Shown here one piece after another: positions 49,824 to 60,622 of a DNA stretch of 64,000 nt (position 1 is the stretch's first letter; the number at the start of each line of letters is the position of its first letter). The stretch spans positions 33,374,224 to 33,438,223 of the forward strand of contig OX637287.1 in NCBI GenBank assembly GCA_951799445.1, in the 5' to 3' direction. The translations under genes and the position numbers were made by a program. The stretch comes from Pseudisothecium myosuroides (lineage: Eukaryota > Streptophyta > Bryopsida > Hypnales > Lembophyllaceae). The notes beneath the pieces are model-generated. The model did not search any database. It saw nothing but the letters and a program-made list of their open reading frames with translations, and had not been told where the DNA came from.

Positions 49824-50032
49824 GACCCCCCTCGCTCAACCGCTTTAAAAAATGCTGAAATTTTTCACTCCACGCATGACAAAATTTGCAAATTTTGAAT
49901 TAGGCCCCAAATTAGGCCCCAAATTAGCTATAGTTGGAGAGGTGTTCAAGGTAAATTAATCGGGCACAAAATAGGGGGCCTTTTTTTACTTGCAACCGTG
50001 GATTGACTTGGAGCAGCTGAGCAAGGGGGGTC
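49824..50032. mobile_element. MITE with shared core, copy 1 (GACCCCCC ends)
   Basis: Terminal inverted repeats GACCCCCCTCGCTCAACCGC and GAGCAGCTGAGCAAGGGGGG (reverse sense). The core (AAATTTGCAAATTTTGAA, CCAAATTAGCTA, ACAAAATAGGGGGCCTTTTT) is shared with the elements at 55274-55857 and 63201-63468, whose ends are different. No clear target duplication was found. Confidence 0.6.
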
Positions 50033-50319
50033 CAATGCAACTTTTGCCTTGCAAAATTCACCGTAAATTGACTTCAAGCGATAATATTACCAAAATTTGG
50101 GCAATCCCCATCATTTCTATCTCTACACCTGCAGGAATTTTTCCTTCGCCTTCAAGTACTCCACATACTCCACATCGTGTCCACAATTGCTTATTCAGTT
50201 GGTTATGGGGTCCATGCAGCTGCATCTCCTTGGACCTCCAAATGCCACAAGCCTGAGTCAGTCTCATCTCCTCACCCAGTTTGAGGCCATGTTTTCTGCA
50301 AATATCATCCAATTGAGCC

Positions 50320-50351
50320 TTTTTTTTTTTTTTTTTTAACAAATGGGAGAA
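50320..50351 (-). mobile_element. Minimal retroposon tail: 3' end plus poly(A) with target duplication
   Basis: On the minus strand this reads TTCTCCCATTTGTT followed by 18 A. The direct repeat GGCTCAATTGG flanks it (plus-strand CCAATTGAGCC at 50309-50319 and 50352-50362). Only about 14 bp of element body remain, an extreme 5' truncation. The end motif matches that at 36820-36846. Confidence 0.7.
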
Positions 50352-50362
50352 CCAATTGAGCC

Positions 50363-52152
50363 TTTTTATTCCCTCCTATAAGTACTGAAATTTATTCTCT
50401 AGGGAATATAATGGTTTGCAAGTAAAAATATATATTACATATTATCCAAAGAATACTCTCAAGTTTAGAATATATGGGGGAATCCGCAATCTATGCCCAC
50501 CAGGTTGCATAATAATAATGCATATCAAATGACCATGATTTTTCATCCACACATTTAAGTTTTTCATCCAAGTGGTCCACAACAGTGCCTTTTTGTGATT
50601 TTCATGTAATTGCATTTTTCTTTGTAGATTTGGGTGCCAAAGTCTGCGTCAATGTCAACATCTCAATGAAAAAGGTTGAAGATACAATAAATTCTACACA
50701 TAATTTGATGTACAAGATGTACCCTATTCAAAACAATGATATTGTGCTGATTCACCAAATCTGAACTTCAAATCATATGATTTTTTTAGTTTCATTAATT
50801 TAGGAAAATTCATAAGAAATTAACTTGCATTTGATGATTAGCATGTCAATTCAATGGTGTACATTGTACCATATTTTAGTACATGAATTGTATTCTAGAA
50901 GTCAAATATGGTACAATATGTACAATTCTATACAAATGAACCTATACAAACCTTTACTGATAAAGATCCATATACATGATTCACTGGTAGTTTATATCAA
51001 AACAAGAGGAGGCTTTGCATTGATAAAAGCTACCAATGTGAAGAAGTTTGAATAGGTCCTTATTTACAACATGAGACTCTTCAATAAGTGTTAATATTAA
51101 CTTATACCATTTCTAACAACCTTTGTATGATAAATTTTAGATCTATAATAACACATTAATAATTATGACAATAATTTTCAACAACTTTCATTTGGTGACA
51201 ACTATTAGATGACAACTAGTGTATACATTGACACCCATGGATAGGGTCCATTTGTGATCGGGGTGAACAATTAAAAACAATGCGAGAAGCAATGGAATGA
51301 AGCCACCCAACTAAAGTCGTATTATTTGAAGCCACAACTATTTTGACATCATTTGTCTATCATTTCATCCACTATGCGTTAGAACTTTGAGGACACTATT
51401 GTTTTGATGCCTTCTTCATCTAACCTTTCATCCATGATGCGTTTAAATTCCTCTGCTTAAATATAAGATCCGTTTATGGCATGCTCATTCTTCTGCAATG
51501 CAATAGTTCTTTGACCCTTTGAACTTTGTCCCCCCACCTATGATGCATTAGGCTACTATCATTTAAAGTTTGCCCCATTCATTTAGATCCTCTTCTTTTA
51601 TAATATTATGATTTTATAAATTTATTATGTATATTTGAAAATTTGAAACATTACAAAATAACAATAAATACTTTTGTACAACCAAAAAATAAAATTCTTT
51701 AATTTTCAAATATATAGGCAATACATTTGCAAACTATAATTAAACAAATTATAAATTTTAGCGTATACAATTTATATATTTATACCTTTCAAGAATTTGA
51801 GCTGTTGAAATTTCAAAATCTGCAATCGGTTGTCATTAGTAGTAGGCAAAGATGCAGAGTTGTAATTTATTTTAGATGCACAATGAAATAATAAATCTGT
51901 ATTCAAAATGATTCTAACAATGTGGTTTGATCTTGTAAACCAAATATCTTTGAAATTTGACAAATTTGATATACTCAAAAAGATATGAAGCAAAAAATGA
52001 AGCTATATTTTACTTAAAATATAAAATAAATTCTTTTAGTATAGATATATATTCATTTGAAAATCAAAACTAATTCTATTCATTTACATTTTTTGAATTT
52101 CATTCCTCACTTTCCCATTTTTATCCTTTTTATTACATATATGTTGTTTGGC
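50363..52152. other. AT-rich intergenic DNA
   Basis: No supported gene, RNA or bounded repeat. Short frames (50825-51055, 51772-51993) have no recognisable domains. Confidence 0.45.
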
Positions 52153-52813
52153 ACGGCACCTTGACCAAACAAAGGCATCGTTGGGACGTTTTGGGAGGAG
52201 ATGGTGCACCACGGTTTTCTAATATAGATGGTCGAGTTGAAGCCCCGGTAGACTCTTTTTGGCTCACGAGCTGGTTTTATATTGTAGCCGCCTTGAAACG
52301 CAACGCCATTGGGGTACGGCTACCGCTACTCTTTGGTGTTGCTACTAAGGAGCCTCCTATTTGTGGTTCCTTGTATTTTAGCTCTAGCTCTCTTTTCTAC
52401 AACCAATCCACTTCCAACTTGGTGCTTGTACTTTTCTTTCTTGCAGTAAAGGTCTCCTTTATTTGTGTCAAAAAATATATTAATTAAAATAAAAATAGTA
52501 TAGAATAGAGGGAATCTACCAATTTCACAAAATAGCTAGAATCCAGTAACCTGCCAGTGTGCTCGAGTCCATCACAAATCAATTTTCGAGCTTCTTTTAA
52601 CCAATTGGCTGCTACATATTATGGGCAATGACTGAGGCTGGTGCACATAACATTCAGTAGCTCTACAGTGATGGTGTGGTATATTCCACACCCCAACAGT
52701 GTTTCATCAGTAGCTCTTGCTGAATTAGACAGGTGGAGGATGTAGAGGCACACCATCATTGTAGAACCAAGGCAAGATCAACACATGCTACTGAATGTTA
52801 TGCAATTGAAGTC
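52153..52813 (+). repeat. Direct duplication, copy 1 (about 660 bp)
   Basis: Matches 53997-54664 over its whole length with scattered substitutions and small indels, from CGACCAAACAAAGGCA-type sequence to TGTTATGCAATTGAAGTC. It includes a hairpin with CATAACATTCAGTAG / CTACTGAATGTTATG ends at 52646-52802. The frame at 52161-52487 is only partly kept in the other copy, so it is unlikely to be a gene. Confidence 0.75.
52646..52802. repeat. 157-bp hairpin inside the duplicated unit
   Basis: The 15-bp terminal inverted repeat CATAACATTCAGTAG / CTACTGAATGTTATG encloses further pairing (GATGGTGTGG with the reverse of CACACCATCAT). It is present in both duplicated copies (second copy about 54497-54653), so it was probably there before the duplication. 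No clear target duplication. Confidence 0.55.
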
Positions 52814-53142
52814 GTAAATTGATTGGGGTTATGCATGTTTGGTCCTTTAACCTCATATTTTTTTGGCGACCAACTTTTTAATTTTGGCATGTGAAAAGAG
52901 GATTGGAAGACTTCAAGTCACTTTTGCAGTTTTAACACCCTCATGTTCAAATATTATAATCTTTCAATTCATAAGTAATATTGTTGTGTTTTCTTTTCCT
53001 ATGTGATCCCTAACATGTCTAGTTTGAATTTGTACGATTAGTATTAAAAAAAATTGATATAACTTACCAAAATGTTGATTTTTGTTCAGTTTAGAGCAAA
53101 TTCTTAGAAATTCAAAAAAGGCCTTGGGCATTTAGAGGTTAA
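52814..53142 (+). mobile_element. Truncated TTAA-family element T9
   Basis: Right half of the T8 element: CTTTAACCTCATATTTTTTT through AAAGGCCTTGGGCATTTAGA to GGTTAA. The left half is missing. It abuts directly on the end of the duplicated unit at 52813. Confidence 0.65.
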
Positions 53143-53996
53143 AATCCACCACCAATTTGATACTAATTTGTTTTCAATTTGCAAAGAAGCTTGCTTGCTT
53201 GCTTTGAGGCACTTTCAAGTTCTAAATAGCAGTCCAGATCCAAAACAATTTTTTTGAATATTGATGAGCATGGCACATTCCTTAGGAATTTTGGGTGCAA
53301 AATTTGCTTAGTAGGGGATAAAATGATAGCAAGGCAATTGCCTATAGCTCAAATTTTAATAATTTTTTTTTCCATTTCTCAACTTTCAAATGATATAGTT
53401 AGTTCTAAATTTGGTGGAGAATTTGACTCAATGGAAAAGTCCAAGTGAGGAATGAACTATTTTTGTCTACATCTCTGTTCACATTTCTTCCATACCTCTC
53501 TCTCTCTATTTCTAAAGCACAACTTAGTATCCCAATATGTATAATTTCACTCACAATTTGTCACTTTGGTGAATGTAATCGTGTTGTTTTTCAAATTTGA
53601 CTACATTTGGATGGAAAAATCACACTATTGACCAATGTGCAAGAAATCTAATTGGGAAGGAGTAATGACCATGGAATCATCTATGTTTTGGGGATGGAAA
53701 CTCGATGTATCCCACATGAAGGTCTGATTCAATATAAATGAAGTCATTTTTGTTAAAAAGGTGCCACATGTCATCTTGTGAATGGTGTGAAGTGACGTGG
53801 ACCACTAAAAATCTAACGTGAAAATTCAATTTTAGCACTTGAATACCTAATAAGACCTTTATGTATGGTACGCTACACATAAAAATCTTCCCACTTGCTT
53901 GTAAGATCCTAATTGATTGTCTAAATTATGTAGAATGTTTGGATAGGTTTGGTTGATTATGGGCAGGTGGAGTGGGAAACCACCCACAAACTCATC
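53143..53996. other. Intergenic DNA between the duplicated units
   Basis: AT-rich with no supported gene. (GCTT)n-like GCTTGCTTGCTT lies near 53190 and a (CT)n run near 53500. Confidence 0.45.
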
Positions 53997-54664
53997 ACAC
54001 GGTGCCTCGACCAAACAAAGGCAACGTTGGGACGTTTTGGGAAGAGATGGTGCCGCCACGGTTTGCTGGTATAGATGATCAAGTCAAAGCCCCGGTGGAC
54101 TCTTTCCTTTTCGGCCCATGGGCTTGTTTTATATTGCAGCCGCCTTGAAACGCAACGCCTTTGGGGCACGGCTACCGCTGCTCTTCGGTGTTGCTACTAA
54201 GGAGCCCCTATTTGTGGTTCCTTGTATTTTAGCTCTAGCTCTCTTTTCTACAACCAATCTGCTTCCAACTTGGTGCTTGTACTTTTCTTTCTTGCAGTAA
54301 AGGTCTCCTTTATTTGTATCAAAAATATATTAATAAAATAAAAATTGGATAGAGTAGAGGGAATCTACCAATTTCACAAAATAGCTAAAATAATCCAGTA
54401 ACCTGCCGGTGTGCTTGAGTCCATCCAAAATCATTTTCAAGCTTCTTACCCAATTGGCTGCTGCATATTATGGACAATGACTGAGGCCGGTGCACATAAC
54501 ATTTAGTAGCTCTACAGTGATGGTGTGGTATATTCCACACTCCCCAACAGTGTTTCATCAGTAGCTACTGATGAATTAGACAGGTGGAGGATGTAGAGGC
54601 ACACCATCATTGTAGAACCAAGGCAACATCAACACATGCTACTGAATGTTATGCAATTGAAGTC
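53997..54664 (+). repeat. Direct duplication, copy 2
   Basis: Counterpart of 52153-52813 in the same orientation, 1.84 kb away. It lacks the adjoining T9 fragment, so the T9 junction is specific to copy 1. Confidence 0.75.
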
Positions 54665-55223
54665 AGTCTTTTGGAAACCTAATAATTGAAAAAAAAGAAA
54701 ATTGTTAGAAAAATTCAAAATACAGGTGGACCCAGTGGGTGTGGATCTCAGTGTATCATACTAGAGTGGGCTCGTCTTTCTTTCCGAAAAGAAAATCGCC
54801 CTTTAAAGATAAAAAGACAAGAATGTGTCAAAGTACGAGTCCGGGCTTGTGGGCTCAGCTTCTGATAGAAGGCATGATGTTGGATTTTTTGGTCCATCCA
54901 TCATTACTAACTTGCTACTAGTAACTTACCAAAAGGGTAAAAGGAGATGTTGGAACAGCATGATATCGAATGTCAGCAGCTTGGGGTACAGTACATCTCC
55001 GCACATGAGTCCAACAATGGGAACTTACCAGTAAGTTCGTTTAGGGCATCATGCACAGTCACCTGTTGGTCGACCAGACCACCGGGGCCCTGGCTTGGCT
55101 AGTTGGCTGACTTGGCTCACGTTGTTGCCATGGGATCCACTCCATTAAGTTAGAGCATGTGCAATGCTCACTTCTAATTAATAATAAGAGCTCTCTAATA
55201 GGCCCTATATGATGGTGCCAAAG
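54665..55223. other. Intergenic DNA
   Basis: Mixed composition, somewhat richer in G+C than its neighbours. No recognisable coding domains, RNA or bounded repeat. Confidence 0.45.
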
Positions 55224-55273
55224 TTAACCCTTAATCGTCGACACAGCCATTTCTATGGCCGATGGATGAGAAG

Positions 55274-55857
55274 GTCGAGCTTAGGGCCAGCTTACATGTT
55301 CTCTCGGTGGGCAAAGCGCTACAAGGAAAAAAACGAATTCCACTTTTATGTGGACCCGGTGGGTGGAGGAGGGTTCCAGTGGAGGAGTGGACATGTATTA
55401 GATTCTCTCATGATCTACTAGTCACCACTAGTCTCCACCAATGGAGTTGTCCACCGATTGTCCACCGATTCGGTTGAAGTTGGGCTCCTCTTTTTCCGTT
55501 TGCCCACCCCGGCAAGACGATCAGTGAAGGCAATTTTATCTTCTTCTCTGTTTTAGCTCCAAGTTTGCCCACCGGGCTCACATGTAAGCTGGCCCTTATA
55601 GTTGTGCAACGAGCCTCTTGCGGAGGCCATTTTGTCCCCCCTTTTTACCCCTGGAGAAAACGCAGGAACTTTTTATTTGCGAGGCATGATAGAATTTGCA
55701 AATTCTGAGTTCATATTTACAATCAGAGCCCTCAAATTAGCTAGAAGAGGTCTACAACATATCCTAAAGACGGCACAAAATAGGGGGTAGGTTTTTTTAC
55801 ATTGGCCCCTGGCTTTACCTCTGCAAGAGGCTCGTTGCACAACTATAAGCTCAACCC
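55274..55857. mobile_element. Mutator-like MITE with shared core, copy 2 (split by a Tourist MITE)
   Basis: After mentally removing 55284-55598, the ends are inverted repeats (GAGCTTATAGTTGTGCAACG left, CGTTGCACAACTATAAGCTC right). A 9-bp imperfect direct repeat flanks it: GATGAGAAG at 55265-55273 and GATGAGAGG at 55858-55866. The 9-bp length fits Mutator-like elements. The core (ACCCCTGGAGAAAA, AATTTGCAAATTCTGA, AAATTAGCTAG, ACAAAATAGGGGG) is shared with 63201-63468 and 49824-50032. Confidence 0.7.
55284..55595. mobile_element. Tourist-like (PIF/Harbinger) MITE, 312 bp
   Basis: Termini GGGCCAGCTTACATGT and reverse-complementary ACATGTAAGCTGGCCC, flanked by the duplication TTA (55281-55283 and 55596-55598). 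It is inserted in the left terminal repeat of the surrounding Mutator-like MITE. Frames inside (55209-55477) are incidental. Confidence 0.8.
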
Positions 55858-56149
55858 GATGAGAGGGATCAAATTGTTTAGGATAGAAATGCAACTATTC
55901 ATCCTTGAAATTTGTTGTGAAAAGGGAAGATCTTCTATAGTAGCTTGACTTCCAATGAGCGCTTTTGCAATTTTTTAAGCCAATTATTCACACGGTAATG
56001 CAAAAGGATGATTTCGAGGGTGACCCCTTCGTCCTTTAAGGGTTAAAGTCATTTGTTTTGTAAGGTTCAAAAAAGGGGGGTTGTGTTGTTACTTTGAAAG
56101 AGTCAAAGCCAATTAACAATGTGGATTAGAACATCCACACTCTTGCTCT

Positions 56150-57259
56150 TTAACTCCTAAGAGACTAAGGTAAAAGCACCTAAATGAGACACTTATTGAA
56201 GATATGATCTTGAAGGTAGTTACAAAATAAAATGATATGCACTTGTTAGGAAATGGTTTGGGAAGTCAACAAAATTAGTTTCGTATTTTTTCGAGCTTGC
56301 ATGAATGCAATACAAAGTTTGGAAAACACATGAGTAGATGCATCTATTGTGAACACTAGACTAACACCAAAGTGGGCAGGGAAACACCCAAAAGGGACAC
56401 ATTGTAAGCTTGGATCACACACACGTGATTGGCCAACGTAAGAACTTCCATCTTGATAGTGACAACTTCTTGGAACCTCACCTGTCTACTTTGGGTCCAT
56501 TTGCGAGTGGATTTAGGTCGTTTTCTAGATGTCTGTAAACAAATCATGTTACATTTAGGTGCTTTTACCTTAAAGCACGTTGCATGTATACATTGTCAAA
56601 AATTGTCACTTTGGAGGGCAAGGAGAAAAAATGAAAAAAATGTTTTAAATAAAATAAAATGAAATGTACAAATTTATAATAGACTATTGCAGGAATGATT
56701 GAAAAAAGTTCAAAATTTTTGTATATAAGGATCGGAAAGATTTTAGAGTTTGAAGCTAGGAGAAAAAGGGGCTTTCCATCCACTACAAGAAAACAAGACC
56801 CATATCAACAATTTTAAGTTGATTCGAACATCTTGATTCGGCAATTTTGAACATAGTTTATTGATTCAGACGTTTTGTATTGGTTCGGACATCTTGATTT
56901 GGGCCATGTTTTCTTATAGTGATCCCAGCCTACAAAATCAATAGACTTTCTCTTCTTCTACGATGAGATTTGAGATTTACACCTCAAATCATGTTAGTTA
57001 CATTCTTGCCAAATTTTAGAGGTAGAGGAGGAGGTTTGCACTTGTTGCCCAAAGTTTGCCTACCTTGTCCCAAAAAACTTTGGATAGTATAACTTTTGAT
57101 CTAGGCATTTGATTGGAAAAAAAATTATATCTTTAATAAGGCAATAGATGTCTACACTTTGTGTCAAATTTTAGAAAAATCCATTAGAAATTGACTTTGT
57201 AGGAACCTATCTGAATTTTCAATTGGTCAATTAACAACTACTTGGCCTTTAAGAGTTAA
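56150..57259. mobile_element. Probable TTAA-bounded element T11, containing a CACTA MITE
   Basis: Left TTAACTCCTAAGAGACTAAG and right CTTGGCCTTTAAGAGTTAA follow the same end pattern as the TTAACCCCTAAAGG family but are diverged. The interior is non-coding, with an inner inverted pair (TAAGGTAAAAGCACCTAAAT near 56168 and its reverse near 56553). The boundaries rest on end similarity alone. Confidence 0.45.
56781..56921. mobile_element. CACTA-type MITE, 141 bp
   Basis: Starts CACTACAAGAAAACA and ends TGTTTTCTTATAGTG, with flanking 3-bp duplication ATC (56778-56780 and 56922-56924). The interior has repeated GATTCGGACATCTTGATT-type subterminal motifs. The terminus is the classical plant CACTA end. 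It is distinct from the copy at 7142, which has different subterminal repeats. Confidence 0.87.
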
Positions 57260-59019
57260 ATTTGACACTCAAACTATGATTTGGAAGGCTTGTAGTTCTA
57301 GGCGGAGGAAGGCAAGGTTTCCCATTCTGACCTAGCTTGAAGTCGCTCAAAGGGACTCTCAAATAAGTTGCCATTGTGGTGAGGTGGTTGTTAGGGTTCT
57401 TTTTTGGAAAATAGTCTTCCCTTGACAATTGCAAGAGCATAATCACGCTATTCATAGAAGAGAAAAAAATTGTTCAGAGAAAATGATAGATTTAAAAATA
57501 ATAAAAATTGGTGCATTGAGGTGTATTAGCAAGATGCAAAGGTTTAGAAATATAGTGTATTAGGCATGGATTTTGAAGAGGCCTCGTTGTATTTCGGAGT
57601 TAGCAAATGTGTTATGGGGGTCACCATGGAGCTTGGACTTTGCTAAACATTGATGCAACCATGTATAACGCCTGACGGGGCGAATGCTCTAATTCTTGCA
57701 CAACCATTGGCCTATACAAAAAAATATCTTTAGACTAGTAGTAGAATTGTTGGTTGTGAATAAAGAAAAAAAATCCGTGAGAAGAACCCACTTGACACAT
57801 TAGACCACTCGGAGGTCTTTTAGGATTGTCCTTCTGATCTTATTAGACATTTATAAGATAGTGTTAAAGGCATGTAGAAGCCTTCACCCTAAAATGTGTG
57901 GATTGTAGTTTCTAATTTTAAAATTCAACAAAAATTTAAGACATATTGGTATACAATGTGTTGTTAGAAGATTAAAATGTTTAATTTCATATCCAAGTTT
58001 GTTTCATTGGATTTTTATTTTTGTGATCTCCATGTAGTTATAAATATGACAAGGTCGCATGGTATTACACAAACTAACCAATTGCAATTGTTGCAATATA
58101 CAAAATGTACTATTGGATGTGCACCAAATTTTACATACTATAATATCATTGAGTGTAATTCTACTTCCTAAAGTTAGCCCCTATGCATACACTTTAATCC
58201 ATGTTTTTATAAACAAGTATTGAAAATAGTGCTTTTAAAAAATTGTTTGTGATCTAAAGAGTTAATTTCTTAGTGTCCGATGTCCAAATTGTGGACAATG
58301 AACAAAGAGATTCTTAGGGCTTTTGTGACAACAAATTTTTTTACACTAGTAGAAAAAGGGGCGTTTTGTAACCACTCAAATAATGATTGGGAGTCATCAA
58401 TGACTACACCGTGACTGCGCGGGGGCCTAGAAGAATGGTGTAAAAACTAACATGTCAGCTCTTGCAGTCATAGATCAATCATTTGAATGACAATAAGATG
58501 ACAAGAGGATGATATTGAGAATGAAATCTTCTTCATTAGCAGTTTATTATGGGTTTTGTGCAATAGATAACTCTTGAACAGCTGACTTATGACTAACATT
58601 GGGTCAAAGTGGAATGTTTTTAGATTTTATATCTGTAATTTCAAATTGGCAGATGTGACTATAAACTAATCATAGTGTAGTCGTGGTACAATTATTGTTT
58701 GAATGACTACTTGCTTTTTCAATGAGTCATTACACTAGTTGGATCACAGACATAGGTGACCATAGTGTGACTTTCCATTAATATAATTATTGCACATTCA
58801 TTCTGTACATAGCAATGAATTCCATATGAAGTTAAAAAATATGTATAAAGTTGTTTTTAAAATTCAATTTTAAAATTAAAATTAAAAACCGGAAAGCCAA
58901 GAGACCAATTTTTTATTAGAACATTATCATTATTGGGATTAACAGTTCTCAATTCTTTGTAGAAGTTATCAGTAGTTCACTTTTTTTTCATTCAATACTA
59001 CATCCTACTTTATAATTTT
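57260..59019. other. Intergenic DNA with a lone CACTA-type end at 58344
   Basis: No supported gene. CACTAGTAGAAAAAGGGGCG at 58344 resembles a CACTA terminus and is followed by repeated GAGTCAT/ATGACT subterminal-like motifs to about 58760. No matching right terminus was found, so the element is truncated or decayed. Confidence 0.45.
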
Positions 59020-59425
59020 TTAACCATTAAAGTCCCATTGGCCCCTCAAAGGACAAAATGGATTTGGGCAAGCTCCTATAGTGTCAATATTTGTTGTGAT
59101 TTTTTGAATATTTTAAAAAGATAGAAAAATGCATTAGCTTTCTTAAAATATAGTTTTAATTTCAATCAAAGCCCGGGAGCAAAAGTTATGGTACAAAAAG
59201 CCTTTTTTTTAGTTCAACGGGTAGTTTTAGTTTAATTTAAAATAAAAAAGATTAATTTTTTTCTTCCATATAGATTATATTTTTGTCTACATTGGAAGGT
59301 TTGAGTTAGTCCATTTGGATTTGTTGTGAGAAAGTTATGGACAATCTTGTTTTTTGGGCAATCAAAGCATCTTCTTAAAAAAATAACTTATAGAATTCAT
59401 TTCTAAATTCAATTTTTATAATTAA

Positions 59426-59456
<31 letters not shown>

Positions 59457-59892
59457 CTATCAACAATTTAGATTTTACTTCAATCTTAAATCTAATTCTA
59501 CTTAATAATTTCTTAATGAGTGAAAACTAAGCACGTTTTTTTTTTTTTTTTTTTAATTCATAGATTCTCAACATAATTCTTCATCATCTAAAATTAGAAA
59601 TTCAAAATCAATGGAACAAAAAATTTAAGTTTTAAAGTTTCAAAGCCAAAAAATGTAGTTGTGCAAGGTGCAAAAAAACTTGTTTCCTTCTCTTTAAATG
59701 CAAATATCTTGCAATCTACATAGTCAAAGTTTTTGAAATTTCTTTCACATATTCTTACACTAGTATAGTACAAGATCCTATGTTTAGATATGCAAAAAAA
59801 ACAGTTTTTTATTTATTTTTTGCTCTTTGCTATAGAAATGGCAGTTTTGAGTGTTTTTTGATGGATAAAGGCCTTAGGACATAAGGGGTTAA
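59020..59892 (-). mobile_element. TTAA-bounded non-autonomous element T7
   Basis: Reverse-orientation relative of T1/T2: left TTAACCATTAAAGTCCC, right AAAGGCCTTAGGACATAAGG then GGTTAA. It contains GCTATAGAAATGGCAGTTTT near the right end, the reverse of the T1 start. A (AAT)n run at about 59425-59455 and a T17 run near 59540 have expanded inside it. Confidence 0.7.
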
Positions 59893-60250
59893 AGATGAAG
59901 ATGAAAAAAAATCGGTTGAGTCTTTTGGCATATGTTCACAATCCATTTTCAAACATATTGACTAAAATGCATAAGTTATGGGGCATACAATTTTTTAATA
60001 GAAATGTTGAAAGACAAGACTTTGCCTTTTGGAAGGGCTGGAAAGAACAACATTTTGAAGTTTAGGCATATTGAACTTGCAATTGGTGGATATATTCACT
60101 CTAAAATTTTGGAAGGATTTTCTTAAATAAGCTAACTAAGGGATCCTATGGTTGATTTTGTTAAAAAATAAATATTGATGAAGATTTTAGCCATGCTTTG
60201 AGGACGAGTATTTTGAAGCAATTTTGGGCCTCCGCAAGAAAGAACTGTAG
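59893..60250 (+). repeat. Second copy of the 32.1-32.4 kb repeat
   Basis: Diverged match to 32095-32445 in the same order (CTTTTGGAAGGGCT, ACATTTTGAAGTTTA, AAAAAATAAATATTGATGAAG, TTTTGAAGCAATTTTGGGCC). It lies directly beside T7. Non-coding. Confidence 0.5.
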
Positions 60251-60330
60251 GGTTTTTTTAAAAAAAAATTCTATGATGAATTTGATGAAATTGAAGTAAA
60301 TAATGTATATTTATAAAAATATAAGCAACT

Positions 60331-60501
60331 TTTGGATTTAAAATCACAGCTTATACACTTGGTATTGGTCATAACTTACAAGAACATTTTGTAGTATTAA
60401 TAAGAGGAGGAAGAATCAAAGATTTACCTTGCGTAAGATATCATATTGTTGGAAGAACTCTTGATGCTGTAGGAGTAAAAGATCGTGTACAAAAGTCAAG
60501 A
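60331..60501 (+). pseudogene. rps12: Plastid rps12 fragment in nuclear DNA (NUPT)
   Basis: The frame reads through the conserved core of plastid ribosomal protein S12: [28 protein letters not shown] and LDAVGVKDR appear in family order. Similarity starts at the GFEITAY position and stops just after the KDR segment, about where plastid rps12 exon 2 usually ends. No upstream exon 1 and no exon 3 are visible. Changed residues (for example TLGIG for the usual IPGIG, PCVRYH for PGVRYH) and the lack of other plastid genes nearby argue for an old nuclear copy rather than functional plastid DNA. The frame stays open past the homology to about 60594. Confidence 0.88.
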
Positions 60502-60582
60502 AAGGATTCAAGCGCAAAGGGATTAATGTATTTTAATGGAAGAGTGACATTTCACCTGTCCAATTTCAAGTCTTTCTTGTAT

Positions 60583-60622
60583 ATAAATGTGTAAATGTAT
60601 AAATGTATAAATGTGTAAGTCT
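60583..60622. repeat. Short minisatellite (TAAATGTR)n
   Basis: Four to five imperfect copies of a roughly 10-bp TATAAATGTG/TA unit. Low-complexity tandem repeat. Confidence 0.6.

Larger units (their letters stand above)
55224..56046 (+). mobile_element. Small TTAA-bounded element A, carrying nested insertions
   Basis: Left TTAACCCTTAATCGTCGACA; right TTCGTCCTTTAAGGGTTAA. Its uninterrupted relative is at 61249-61478 (230 bp). Here the sequence breaks at 55273 and resumes in register at 55858 (GATGAGAGGGATCAAATTG). The gap is filled by a Mutator-like MITE that itself holds a Tourist-like MITE. Confidence 0.75.

Noticed and set aside
52161..52487. 108-codon frame in the duplicated unit
   Set aside because: The second copy keeps only a short part in frame (54118-54300) and no domain is recognisable, so there is no sign of coding constraint.
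58344..58760. A complete third CACTA element
   Set aside because: The left terminus is convincing, but no reverse-complement right end or target duplication could be found; it is reported only as a lone end.
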